Positions 25,562-34,177 of a DNA stretch of 64,000 bases are shown here, piece by piece. The stretch is from positions 5,841-69,840 of the forward strand of contig CALBSQ010000360.1 in the NCBI GenBank assembly GCA_937967325.1, written 5' to 3'. The DNA comes from an uncultured Chloroflexota bacterium. GTDB lineage: Bacteria > Chloroflexota > UBA4733. Made by a program: the position numbers and the translations under genes. The notes beneath the pieces are model-generated. The model was not told the DNA's origin. It did no database searches and saw only the letters and a program-made list of their open reading frames with translations. How positions within the stretch are numbered: the stretch's first letter is position 1; every line of letters starts with the position of its first letter.

Positions 25562-26700
25562 AGGCTATCCAGAAATTGGTTGGCCACCGTCTTCCAACTG
25601 AGTCGTCGACCAAACTCGCGGGCCCGTCGGGCGTAGGTCCGCCGCAGCTCGTCGTCGGCCAGGACCGTCGCCAGACCCTCGCGGATGGCCTCACTGGAGC
25701 CGCGAGCCACGATCACGCCGCGACCGTCCGCCAGCGCGTTCCGGGCGTACACGTAGTCGGTAGCCACACAGCAGCAGCCGGCCGACAGCGCGTAGGTGAG
25801 CGTTCCGCTGCTGATCTGGGTCTCATCCAGATAGGGCGTCAAGTAGACGTCCGTCGCGCTGAGGTAATCGACGATCTCCTCGTCGGACAGATAGTGGCTG
25901 ACGAAACGCACGTGCGCCTCCAGGCCGAGCTCGCGGACCAGGGCCTGCAGGTTGGGGAAGAACTGGTCGCCCTCCGCCGGATGTGGCCGGCCAAGCACCA
26001 GGTAGATGAGGTTGGGGTGCCGATGGACGAGATCCGGCAAGGCACGCAGCGCCAGGTCGATACCCTTGAAGCGCGTGAGCAGACCGAAGGTGGTCACTAC
26101 CAGCCGGTCGCTCAACTCCAGCTTGGCGCGGGCGGCGGCGCGATGCCCGTCCGGAAACTCCGGCGCGCCGTGCCAAATGACATCTACGCGCTGCTCGGGC
26201 AGCCCGCAGGTGTCGATGAGAAAGCGCCCCGCGTCCGGGACAAACGTCACCACCCGCGTGACGCGCCGGCCGATCTCACCCGCCAGCCGCACGCGATTGG
26301 CGCGGTTGAAGCTGGAGCCGGTGAGCGGCACGGAATGCAGCGTCGCGACGACTGGCTTGCGCAGCTGGTCCAGGAAGGGCAGCAGGAACTCGCCATCGAA
26401 GCCGCCCCAAATACCGAACTCGTGTTGTAAGCTCACGACATCGCAACCGGAGTAGTTGATGTACTCCGCCACCCGGCGCAGGCTGTCGAGATTTTCTTTT
26501 TCGATCTGCGCCCGCACCATCCACTCGTAGTGGAAGTCGTCGTATGGGTCGTTGATCGCAACCACGCGGTAATCGACCAGCCGGTCGAGCTGCACCAGCC
26601 CCTCGGTCAGATCCTGCGTAAACGTGGCGATGCCGCACTGCTTCGGTGGCCAGGTGGAGAGGAACAGCACCTTGAGCTGATGGTCGGGGTCGTAAGTCAT
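25492..26700 (-). CDS. Glycosyltransferase family 4 protein
   Basis: 402 residues, GT-B fold. The N-terminal LFLSTWPPKQCGIATFTQDL is characteristic of a bacterial GT4 subgroup. The C-terminal half has TFGLLTRFKGIDLALRALPD and YALSAGCCCVATDYVYARNA. It is followed upstream (26737-27546) by a TIM-barrel isomerase gene on the same strand 36 bp away, which suggests a shared sugar-modification task. Its 3' end overlaps the convergent glycosyltransferase gene by 70 bp. Confidence 0.88.
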   Translation of the reverse strand: MTYDPDHQLKVLFLSTWPPKQCGIATFTQDLTEGLVQLDRLVDYRVVAINDPYDDFHYEWMVRAQIEKENLDSLRRVAEYINYSGCDVVSLQHEFGIWGGFDGEFLLPFLDQLRKPVVATLHSVPLTGSSFNRANRVRLAGEIGRRVTRVVTFVPDAGRFLIDTCGLPEQRVDVIWHGAPEFPDGHRAAARAKLELSDRLVVTTFGLLTRFKGIDLALRALPDLVHRHPNLIYLVLGRPHPAEGDQFFPNLQALVRELGLEAHVRFVSHYLSDEEIVDYLSATDVYLTPYLDETQISSGTLTYALSAGCCCVATDYVYARNALADGRGVIVARGSSEAIREGLATVLADDELRRTYARRAREFGRRLSWKTVANQFLDSLYRAVDDDAPIAARNSPATVSAR

Positions 26701-26736
26701 GAGTGTTCTCTATCTAGGCCATCCGCCCGTCGCCAC

Positions 26737-27546
26737 CTACGCCGCCCGGCTCCCCACATAGCGCAGCAACAATTCCCGCGACTTCGCGATCCCCTCGTAC
26801 TGATCGTCGTCGCCCTCGAACTCGATGGACAACGGCCCTTGGAAGCCACTTTGAGCCAGTAGTTGCATGCAGAGGTCGAAATCGAACGCGGTCTGATTGC
26901 CTTGTCCATCAAAGTCCAGGGTCTTGGCGTGGACCAGCGCGGACCAGGGCAGCATCGTCCGGATGCCCTCGTAGCGCACCGTTGGATCGAAGTTGCCAAA
27001 GTCGGGCAGGAGGCGGAACCAGTTGCTGTTGACGGCATTCACGATCTTGGTGATGTTGCCCGGGTCGGCGGAGATGCCGCCGTGATTCTCCATGAGAATC
27101 TTGCAGTTGATCATCTTGCCGTAGGAAACGAGCGTGCGGTACGAGCTGACCGTGATCTGCAGATCCTCCTGGCCTTCCGGCTGGCGTCCGCTGTTGACGC
27201 GCACCGCCGGGATGCCAATGTAGGCGGCGGCGTCGATCCATTTCAGGATCAGCTCGATGTCCGTCTCGCGCTGGGCCGGGTCGAACGCCGAGATGTTGCC
27301 CACGTCGATCGGCATGTTAATGGCGCGAACACCGTAGCGGACAAGCGTCGTCTTCACTCTGTCGAGGTAACGATGCTGGTTCGACTCGAAATGAGCCTGG
27401 CACAGCTCAATCTGACCGAAGCTATAGCGCTCGCGCGCGATCCTAATGAAGTCGAGGAGGGAGATGGGCGTCTCGGGCGTCTTCTTGCCTTGCCTCGGTA
27501 AGTGCCGGTGCAGGCTCCAGCTCGATAAGGCAAGCGTGCTGGCCAC
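26737..27546 (-). CDS. Sugar phosphate isomerase/epimerase family (xylose isomerase-like TIM barrel)
   Basis: About 269 residues. The longest frame starts at 27576, but the GTG at 27546 has AGGAGG five bases upstream, so I choose that. AP-endonuclease-2-type TIM barrel: IELCQAHF, NMPIDVGNIS, IPAVRVNSGR, ILMENHGGISADP, LLPDFGNFD, ALVHAKTLDF and LSIEFEGDDDQYEG give the order of metal-binding Glu, His and Asp strands. It would act on a sugar or inositol derivative. The glycosyltransferase gene lies immediately downstream. Confidence 0.85.
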   Translation of the reverse strand: MASTLALSSWSLHRHLPRQGKKTPETPISLLDFIRIARERYSFGQIELCQAHFESNQHRYLDRVKTTLVRYGVRAINMPIDVGNISAFDPAQRETDIELILKWIDAAAYIGIPAVRVNSGRQPEGQEDLQITVSSYRTLVSYGKMINCKILMENHGGISADPGNITKIVNAVNSNWFRLLPDFGNFDPTVRYEGIRTMLPWSALVHAKTLDFDGQGNQTAFDFDLCMQLLAQSGFQGPLSIEFEGDDDQYEGIAKSRELLLRYVGSRAA

Positions 27547-27623
27547 AACAACCTCCTGGATAGACCGCCACGACAAGCCACGTCGCCCCGGCCGGGTAGG
27601 TAGGATAGCACAAACGGTTGAGT

Positions 27624-27760
27624 AGCGATCAGCTATCAGCCGTCAGCTATCAGCAGGAAGTACGGCGGTTGAATCGTTTCCGGTGAGGAGTAACGCGCTG
27701 CCTCTGAGCAGAGTCTTGGCAGCCGTAAAGCTGACGGCTGACGGCTGATAGCTGATCGCT
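27624..27760. repeat. Inverted-repeat element with 24-bp perfect arms (AGCGATCAGCTATCAGCC type)
   Basis: The arms 27624-27647 and 27737-27760 are exact reverse complements, enclosing about 90 bp. Related short motifs (GATAGCTGACAGCT and GCGATCAGCGATCAGC) occur near 1914-1933 and 2035-2058, probably eroded copies. The right arm ends two bases before the stop codon of the AAA ATPase gene, so the hairpin could also serve as a terminator for that gene. Confidence 0.82.
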
Positions 27761-27761
27761 C

Positions 27762-29219
27762 CTAGAACGCTCGCTCCCGCAACTGATTGATCTGCCGTAG
27801 CAGCTCCTCCGAGGTGACCGGAGTGGGTGGCGCCTCGGCTCGGACACGGACCTCCAGCGCCCGCCGTACCGCCTCGGCCAGCTCGGCGCCGCTCAGCCCC
27901 TCGCTGGCCTCCCGCAGCGCCACCCAGTCCAGCTCCCCGAACAGCGATCGTCCCGCGCGCCGTTCCGCGGCGCGACAGTGGATCGCCAGAATCTGCTGAC
28001 GACCCTCAGGGCCGGGCAAGCCGACTTCGATCAGGCGGTCGAACCGCCCCGGTCGTAGCAGCGCCGGGTCGACTGACGACGGCCGGTTGGTGGCCGCGAT
28101 GACCACGACCCCTTGCAGCTCCTCAAGGCCATCCATGTGCTCGAGCAGCGTGCTTACGACGCGATGCGTCACCTCGTGGGCGCCGTCCCGCTCCGGCGCG
28201 AGCGCGTCGATCTCGTCGAAGAAGATGATGGCCGGCGAAGCCTGGCGCGCCTGTTCAAAGACGGACTGCATCCGCTGCTCCGCCTCGCCGTACCACTTGG
28301 AGCTGACGTCCGCGGCGCGCACGTGCAAGAAGGTCGCGCCGGCCTCGCCCGCCAAACAGCGCGCCAGCAGCGTCTTGCCGGTGCCCGGCGGCCCATACAT
28401 GAGGACTCCCTTGGGCGCACGCGCTCCCCATTGCCGATAGCGCTCCGGCGAGGCCAACGCCAGCAGCACGCCCTGCAGCTCGCGCACCGCCTCCTCCTGG
28501 CCGCCGACATCCGCAAAGCGTTCGGCGGGCCTGTCCTTGGTCACCGGCTGGGTAGTCCCAACCGGACCGCGCCCACTCATCCGGTCGAAGACCTCGCTTA
28601 CCCGACCAGCAGCCTCACGGGCCACGCTGTCCGGGTCGGCGCTGCCGGGCCTCAAATGGACGATCACGTCAGGCGGCGTCGCCCCCGACGCGCGGTAGAG
28701 CCCGGCGGCCGCCGTTGCGACAATGTCACTGAACAGCGCCACGTCCGTGCGAAAGGCGTCCACATCGCTGAGCTTCAGCGGCGGTGTGGTCCACTCTAAG
28801 AGCGGCAGGTCGCCGCAGAAGACGGTGATCTGGTTGGGCAGCGGACCGGGCACCACACCGAAGGCCTTGCGCCCATCGGGACGGAGCACGTACAGCGCGG
28901 TGTCGGTGCGGCGGCTCCTGAAGGCGGCTTCCAGGTCGGCGTAGGGCGGGCGCATCGTACGCGGTCCGCTGCCGGTGAGCGCGGCCAGGATGCTGCCCGG
29001 CGAAGGCAGCGGCGAAAAGATCAGGGCGGCCAGCGCGGCGGTCTTATCCGTGGCACGAACCATCACAGCGACGCGAGAAAGCGGGCCCGGCAAGCTCTGG
29101 TGCCCCAGCGTTGCCATGGACACGCCGCGAGACAGCCAGGCAAACGTGCCCGCCGCGTCGTCAAGCTGAAGCTGCACGCCAGACACGTCGCCACTCCCAA
29201 CACCGACACCGGCGGCCAT
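27762..29219 (-). CDS. AAA family ATPase (CDC48/FtsH-type module) with unusual N-terminal domain
   Basis: 485 residues. The C-terminal half is one AAA module: Walker A GPPGTGKT (276-283), pore loop SSKWYGEAE, Walker B IIFFDEID (331-338), sensor ATNRP and arginine-finger region LLRPGRFDR. There is no FtsH-type protease domain after it and no membrane helix. The first 210 residues match nothing I recognise; they are rich in Ala/Gly/Pro and could bind substrate. It probably unfolds or remodels proteins as a hexamer. It is divergent from the binding-protein gene at 29405. Confidence 0.85.
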   Translation of the reverse strand: MAAGVGVGSGDVSGVQLQLDDAAGTFAWLSRGVSMATLGHQSLPGPLSRVAVMVRATDKTAALAALIFSPLPSPGSILAALTGSGPRTMRPPYADLEAAFRSRRTDTALYVLRPDGRKAFGVVPGPLPNQITVFCGDLPLLEWTTPPLKLSDVDAFRTDVALFSDIVATAAAGLYRASGATPPDVIVHLRPGSADPDSVAREAAGRVSEVFDRMSGRGPVGTTQPVTKDRPAERFADVGGQEEAVRELQGVLLALASPERYRQWGARAPKGVLMYGPPGTGKTLLARCLAGEAGATFLHVRAADVSSKWYGEAEQRMQSVFEQARQASPAIIFFDEIDALAPERDGAHEVTHRVVSTLLEHMDGLEELQGVVVIAATNRPSSVDPALLRPGRFDRLIEVGLPGPEGRQQILAIHCRAAERRAGRSLFGELDWVALREASEGLSGAELAEAVRRALEVRVRAEAPPTPVTSEELLRQINQLRERAF

Positions 29220-29404
29220 CGGACAGACTTGTTCCGGCCCGTCCGGCGGCCCACCTTCAGTGTAACTGGACGTGACCCCGGCAAACGCTTGGTTCCAATT
29301 ATGCTACCCTCAGCTACGCTTCCTTGACTCTGCGCGGGTCGGGACACGCCAGGTAGGCATGCACAATAGAGCGCCTACCCAGGTAGAGAATGGAGGACCA
29401 TCTC

Positions 29405-30907
29405 GTGAAGGTACCGGGTTCCAGTAAGAAGGTGCAGCGACGCCGGGTTCTGGGCCTGCTTGGAGCGGCCGGGGGCTTGGCCCTGGCAACGCCGTTGCTA
29501 GCTGCCTGTGGCGCCGGGGCCGCCACATCGGCGCCAACAACGGCGGCGTCGGCCACCGGCGCGACCAGCTCCGGCCAGGCGTCCAGCGCGGCCAGCACTG
29601 CCTCTTCCTCTGCCGCCACGAGTAGCGCTGCGGCTAGCGTGGGCGCCACGCCGACGATCCCGGCGGCGCTCGCCCCCATCACCGTGGGCGGTACTGGCGG
29701 CACACACCTCCAGATCTGGTGGCCCTACGGCAGCAAGAATCTGACCGTCGACAACAGCGCCACCGCCTTCTTGAAGCTGCACCCCACCTGGTCCGCGGAG
29801 ATAAGCTACACCAACGGCTACGCCAAATTCCTCACCGCCGTTGCTGGAGGCACGCCACCGGACGTGTACATGCCCACGGTCGACGTGACGCTGCAGTATG
29901 CTGCCAAGCAGATCCTCACGCCCTTGGACGACTACATCGCCAAAGACAAGGTCGATATGCAGCAGTACTTCAAGGCGGCGTTGCTCAGCATCAAGTACCA
30001 GAACAAGACCTACGGGATGCCCGAACACCTCGACGTGTATTCCATCTATCAGAACGACCGCGTGCTGCAGAGCGCTGGCATGGACCCGTCGAAAGGCCCG
30101 GCATCGTGGGACGACTTCGTCACCTTTAATCAGAAGCTGACGAAGAAGAACGGCGAAGACCTGTCTCGTGTGGGCTTTATTCCGAACTGGGGATCGCCGG
30201 TCGATACGGTGGGCTGGTTGCAGGCCAACGGCGTGCAACTCCTGAGCGACGACGGGACCAAGGTCACCTTTGACACGCCGGGCGGTACGGAGGCGCTCAA
30301 CTGGGTAGCCACTCAGCTCAAGCAACTGGGCGGCCTCGACACCATCAACAAGTTCAAGAAGCAGTTCAAAGCAGGCTCGGGCGACGCGCTCGCCCACGAC
30401 CAGCTTGGCGTGGAGCTGATGGGCGTCTGGGACATCGCCTATACCATCCTGAAGATTGCCCCTAGCATGGCGCTCAGCCAGTGGCCCATGCCGGGAGGGC
30501 CGAGCATGTCGGGGAAGACACTCGGCTATTTCGTGGCCAACTTGATCGTCATCCCCGGTGGGTCGAAGCAGCACGACGACGCCTGGCAGTTCGTCAAGTT
30601 TCACTCCGGTCCGGATGGGCAGAAGTTCATCCAGACCGCGCCCGGCGCCTGGGATATCGCCTGCATCCCGTCAGTCGCCAACGACCCTGCCGCCTTGCAG
30701 GCGCAGCCCTGGCGCAAGCGCGCCAACGAACTGATGTTGCAGGCCCAAACGCCAGCGGTAATTCTCAGTCCCGCGGGCGACGATGTCCAGAAGGCCATGA
30801 ACACGGCGGCTGCGCCGTTGTGGGAAGGCAAACAGGACGTCAATGCGACAATGGCCCAGATGAAGCAGACGGCTCAGGCGGCGTTGGACAAGTACAAGCC
30901 GCAGTGA
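29405..30907 (+). CDS. Extracellular solute-binding protein family 1 (sugar ABC), Tat lipoprotein
   Basis: About 500 residues from a GTG with GGAGG eight bases upstream; an ATG at 29390 is the alternative. The N-terminus has a twin-arginine-like QRRRVLGLL, a hydrophobic stretch and lipobox LAAC (C35), followed by a long Ala/Ser/Thr linker. The mature domain has the usual LQIWWPYGSKN, GGTPPDVYMPTVD, YQNKTYGMPEH and SVFM-like ligand segments of carbohydrate-binding proteins. No permease or ATPase gene is adjacent, so it is an orphan here. It would bind an oligosaccharide or polyol outside the membrane. Confidence 0.88.
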   Translation: MKVPGSSKKVQRRRVLGLLGAAGGLALATPLLAACGAGAATSAPTTAASATGATSSGQASSAASTASSSAATSSAAASVGATPTIPAALAPITVGGTGGTHLQIWWPYGSKNLTVDNSATAFLKLHPTWSAEISYTNGYAKFLTAVAGGTPPDVYMPTVDVTLQYAAKQILTPLDDYIAKDKVDMQQYFKAALLSIKYQNKTYGMPEHLDVYSIYQNDRVLQSAGMDPSKGPASWDDFVTFNQKLTKKNGEDLSRVGFIPNWGSPVDTVGWLQANGVQLLSDDGTKVTFDTPGGTEALNWVATQLKQLGGLDTINKFKKQFKAGSGDALAHDQLGVELMGVWDIAYTILKIAPSMALSQWPMPGGPSMSGKTLGYFVANLIVIPGGSKQHDDAWQFVKFHSGPDGQKFIQTAPGAWDIACIPSVANDPAALQAQPWRKRANELMLQAQTPAVILSPAGDDVQKAMNTAAAPLWEGKQDVNATMAQMKQTAQAALDKYKPQ

Positions 30908-30910
30908 CGG

Positions 30911-31258
30911 TCAAGCCAACGGACCGACCAGCTCGACGCGATAGCCGGCCGGGTCCACGAAGGTAGCCGAGCGCAGGCCCCAGGGCTGGTTACGCGGCGC
31001 TTCGGCGCAAGCCGGGCCGCGCCGTGCCAGCTCGGCGCAGGCAGCGTCGACGTCGCCCACCCTGAAGTGCAGGTTGACCGACGAGGCGCCACTACGCTGC
31101 TCGCCGGCGTGCAGGCCAATCCTGCAGTTGCCTGCGGAGAGCAGGGTGAAGCTTGGCGACTCCTGAAGCACGACCAGGCCCAGGCCGTCGCGGTAAAAGC
31201 GAACGTCCGCTTCCAGATCCGGCACGAACAATGTGACATAGTCGAGCGATTCAATCAT
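30911..31258 (-). CDS. VOC family protein (glyoxalase/bleomycin resistance/dioxygenase fold)
   Basis: 115 residues forming one VOC unit: SLDYVTLFVPDLEADVRFYR at the start, LGLVVLQES in the middle and ATFVDPAGYRVELVGPL at the end. The last segment holds the terminal metal-binding glutamate. A homodimer would form the active site. Typical roles are detoxification or ring cleavage and cannot be chosen between. The gene ends three bases from the convergent solute-binding gene and starts about 40 bp after the DUF4012 gene on the same strand. Confidence 0.85.
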   Translation of the reverse strand: MIESLDYVTLFVPDLEADVRFYRDGLGLVVLQESPSFTLLSAGNCRIGLHAGEQRSGASSVNLHFRVGDVDAACAELARRGPACAEAPRNQPWGLRSATFVDPAGYRVELVGPLA

Positions 31259-31297
31259 TGTGCCTCTTCAACTTCATAGTCGTATGCAGTCAGTCCG

Positions 31298-33502
31298 TCA
31301 ACCTCCACTGCCCAGGCAATCGGCCGGTACCGCCAGCCGTGTTGGCGAGGCGGGACCGGCGACGCCGGCGACGAGCTCCAGCGCCGCGCAACGCCGGTCC
31401 CAGCTTGCCGGCGTGCGGGGAGCTGGTATTGCCACGCTGGCGACAGCAACTTGCCAGCTCCGATCGGCAGAAAGCGTCGAGGAGTCATTGATCAGCACCG
31501 TGCCGTCCGGTCCCAGTACCGAAAGGTGGAACCGTGGCGGCGGGATGCCCGGCTGGAGCTGAACGTGGAGCACGTAGGCGGAACCGCGGCCGCTGGCCAC
31601 CAGGGCCGCTGGGATGCGATAGCGAACGGTCACTTGGCGCGACCCGGACTGGGGGATTACCAGAAAGCCGGAGACAACGGTGTGTCCGCCCTCCAATCCG
31701 ACGGGCCAGGCGTCGTCCACGCCCGTGAGCTCTTGAAGCTCCGTTCCCGGCGGGAGATACACCCGGAAATAGTCGCGGAAGGCGGTGGACGTAGCGTCGG
31801 GGTCGACCGCTCGGCGGTGCTGGTTCTGCCAGTCGAGACGCACGGTGACGACAGCGCTGCCGTCTGCGGCGAGGCGTACCTGGTCGTCAATGGCTCGGGC
31901 GATGTCGAGGTCCACCTTGTTGTCGCTCATGCTCATCTCGTCGAGGAGGAAGTAGTCGCCGGGCGGCGAGGTGACCGCGCCGTCCCAGCCCATCTGGCGC
32001 AGCCAACCGGCGAGATCGGGATCATTGGCGGCGATGAGCACATGCTTTTGGTCCAGCAACGGCGGCAGCGCGGTCGCCAGGGACAACCAGGGAATCCGCG
32101 CCGTGGTCAGGCGCTGCGCCAATGCTTGGGCGACGTCGATGAGAAACTGCTTGTCGGGCACATCCGGTGGCGGCAAGGTGGGTCCGCGACCTTCATAGTA
32201 GTTGGCGAGATCGACCACGTTATCGGCCGTCACCGTCTGGTGCAGATCCGATAGCTCGACCGGCCCCGTCACGCCCAGGAGAGCCTGGATCAGGGCGGGA
32301 TCGACGGCGATGACCCCCGCGATCGGCAAGGGCTGATCGGCGCGCGAAAACTGCTCCAAGACCAGCGCCGTCGTCGGGAAGTCGGGATACCAGTTGGCAT
32401 CCTGCATGTCCATACAGCAGAAGCCGAGGTACTTCTGTACCGGCGGCGTTTGCACCGGCCAGCCGCGACTTCCATCCTCGACGTTTTCCCACTGCCGGTA
32501 CGAACGATAGTCGAGGCTGGTGATCGCGCCGTGGTCCACTGTCACCACTCCCCAGGACCCCATGTAACCGCCGGTAGGGCGCAGGTCGGCGGGATTCTGG
32601 GCCACCACCAGGTAGGAGGCGGGGCCGCCTTGGCCCAAGGACCGCGGCGCGATCAACGCCAACCGGAGCGCCGCTTGCGCGGTAGCGACGTAGCGCCGCT
32701 CCGTGTCGAGCGAGGGCTGCAGCAGACGCTGTAGCCGGCCACCGCGAATGTTGGTCAGCTCGCGGTCGAGATTGGCGCTGCTGACCAGCGCGGTCGTCAG
32801 CGTGGGCTGGGCCGCCTCGACGCGCTGCAGCAGCCGCGCCCCCTGGCTGCCGGCCCCTCCGGGCGAGGTCAGTCGCGGCAGGGCATCCAGCAAGCCCACG
32901 GCCAGTTCACCGCCCGTGTTCGCCGCCGCCAGAGTGGCGAGGGTTTGACGCACTTCCGCGGCCGCGGCGGATTGGCGCTGCGCCGGCGCCAACAGCCAGG
33001 CCCACCGATCGACACATGCCAACAAGACTTTGGCGTCGTCTGTCTCGGCGGCAAAGTGGGCACGCACCGGCGCGAGCGCCGCGGCGTCCAGGTGCGCTGT
33101 CGAGAGGCTGGTGAGCGCGTGCGTACCCGCCGCGAGCTCGGTGCGCAGCGCCGTCGCGGTATGGTAAAGCCGTGTCACCTGCATCGCCACGGCAACCAGG
33201 GCAACCAGCTCGATCACAAGCGCCGCTATGCCGGCCCAAAACACCGCACGCCTCATGGCCGGCGTCGCCGATGAATGTCGATGCGGTAGCGTCGGTTCTG
33301 CGCCAGTCGCCGTTGCGCGCGGATCGGTCCACGCTTCCGCCGGCCGTAACACCGCTGAGGCTGCCGACACGCCGGCTTCATAGCAGCCCCCTCGTTCACC
33401 GGCCGTCACTACAGCACCGTTGCAGTCTCCGCCCCCGGCGGGTCCGGCTCGCATGCACGCCCGTTGCATGGTACTGCAAGCGCGGCGCCTCGGACCGGGC
33501 AT
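31298..33502 (-). CDS. DUF4012 domain-containing membrane-anchored protein
   Basis: 734 residues in the longest frame. One membrane helix (AVFWAGIAALVIELVALVAV) is followed by a large extracytoplasmic region. The DUF4012 core is recognised by YLVVAQNPADLRPTGGYMGS and the following VDHGAITSLDYRSYRQW. The C-terminus is beta-rich. Start is uncertain: the first 82 residues upstream of the helix are low-complexity, and an ATG at 33256 (MRRAVFWAG) would give a protein beginning at the helix. DUF4012 proteins in Chloroflexota and Actinobacteria often sit near surface-polysaccharide genes; their function is unknown. Confidence 0.8.
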   Translation of the reverse strand: MPGPRRRACSTMQRACMRAGPAGGGDCNGAVVTAGERGGCYEAGVSAASAVLRPAEAWTDPRATATGAEPTLPHRHSSATPAMRRAVFWAGIAALVIELVALVAVAMQVTRLYHTATALRTELAAGTHALTSLSTAHLDAAALAPVRAHFAAETDDAKVLLACVDRWAWLLAPAQRQSAAAAEVRQTLATLAAANTGGELAVGLLDALPRLTSPGGAGSQGARLLQRVEAAQPTLTTALVSSANLDRELTNIRGGRLQRLLQPSLDTERRYVATAQAALRLALIAPRSLGQGGPASYLVVAQNPADLRPTGGYMGSWGVVTVDHGAITSLDYRSYRQWENVEDGSRGWPVQTPPVQKYLGFCCMDMQDANWYPDFPTTALVLEQFSRADQPLPIAGVIAVDPALIQALLGVTGPVELSDLHQTVTADNVVDLANYYEGRGPTLPPPDVPDKQFLIDVAQALAQRLTTARIPWLSLATALPPLLDQKHVLIAANDPDLAGWLRQMGWDGAVTSPPGDYFLLDEMSMSDNKVDLDIARAIDDQVRLAADGSAVVTVRLDWQNQHRRAVDPDATSTAFRDYFRVYLPPGTELQELTGVDDAWPVGLEGGHTVVSGFLVIPQSGSRQVTVRYRIPAALVASGRGSAYVLHVQLQPGIPPPRFHLSVLGPDGTVLINDSSTLSADRSWQVAVASVAIPAPRTPASWDRRCAALELVAGVAGPASPTRLAVPADCLGSGG

Positions 33503-33788
33503 GGCGCTATCACCGGACAGGCGTCAGCGCATTCCTGGGCATTGACAATCGCCGCTGGGTCGCCCATATGGTGACGTCGGTCGTGACGAGCGTCTCCGTT
33601 TTGACCCAGGCGGCCCCGCTGGCGAATCGATCCGGTAGCGACCGAGGCCCCGGGCGTCCGGTGCCAATGGGGCGGGGGCGCAAGGGCGCGTACTGCACTT
33701 CGACGGTGTGGCGGCAACTCTCGCGCCGGGGCGGGTATCCTTCGGTGTCAGACCTGCCCGGGCGCCCATCTCGATGAGAGGAGGACGA

Positions 33789-34100
33789 ATGCGATCAATC
33801 TCGGCCGCCGCGGACGGAGACCTGCTGTGGAAGCAGCCGCACGCGCTGCGACAGGACTACGAGCTGCGCTCCGGTGACGAGATCCTGGCCACGCTGCGCG
33901 GGCAGTCGCACTGGGCCTGGCAGGACAGCTCGGGCGCGCCGCTCGTCACGTTCAGCAGCCAGCGGGGCCTGCTGAGGCGCGGGGCGCGGGTGGAGCTCGC
34001 GCCGGGAGCGGATACGGCGCCCGCACTACCGCTGCCGGTGACGCTGGGATGGTACCTCCTGGTGCTGCACAATCAGGAGGTGACGGTCACCACCGGCTAA
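33789..34100 (+). CDS. Small protein of unknown function
   Basis: 103 residues from the ATG at 33789, which has a strong GAGGAGG site. The sequence is mostly short beta-type segments (LLWKQPHALRQDYELRSGDE, ILATLRGQSHWAW, LVTFSSQRGL). It resembles small Tubby/LURP-like hypothetical proteins, but I cannot assign a family. It precedes the hybrid kinase by about 77 bp on the same strand and may share its transcript. The gap 33503-33788 upstream shows nothing recognisable. Confidence 0.65.
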   Translation: MRSISAAADGDLLWKQPHALRQDYELRSGDEILATLRGQSHWAWQDSSGAPLVTFSSQRGLLRRGARVELAPGADTAPALPLPVTLGWYLLVLHNQEVTVTTG

Positions 34101-34177
34101 CGGCCGCGCCCGGCAGCTACGCCGTAACTTCAACGCTCCTCGCGAGCGAACTCGACCGAAGGTCAGGAGGCGTACTG

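Noticed and set aside
33256..33502. N-terminal 82 codons of the DUF4012 frame as a certain part of the protein
   Set aside because: Low complexity and lying before the single membrane helix; the true start may be the ATG at 33256, so it is left as uncertain.
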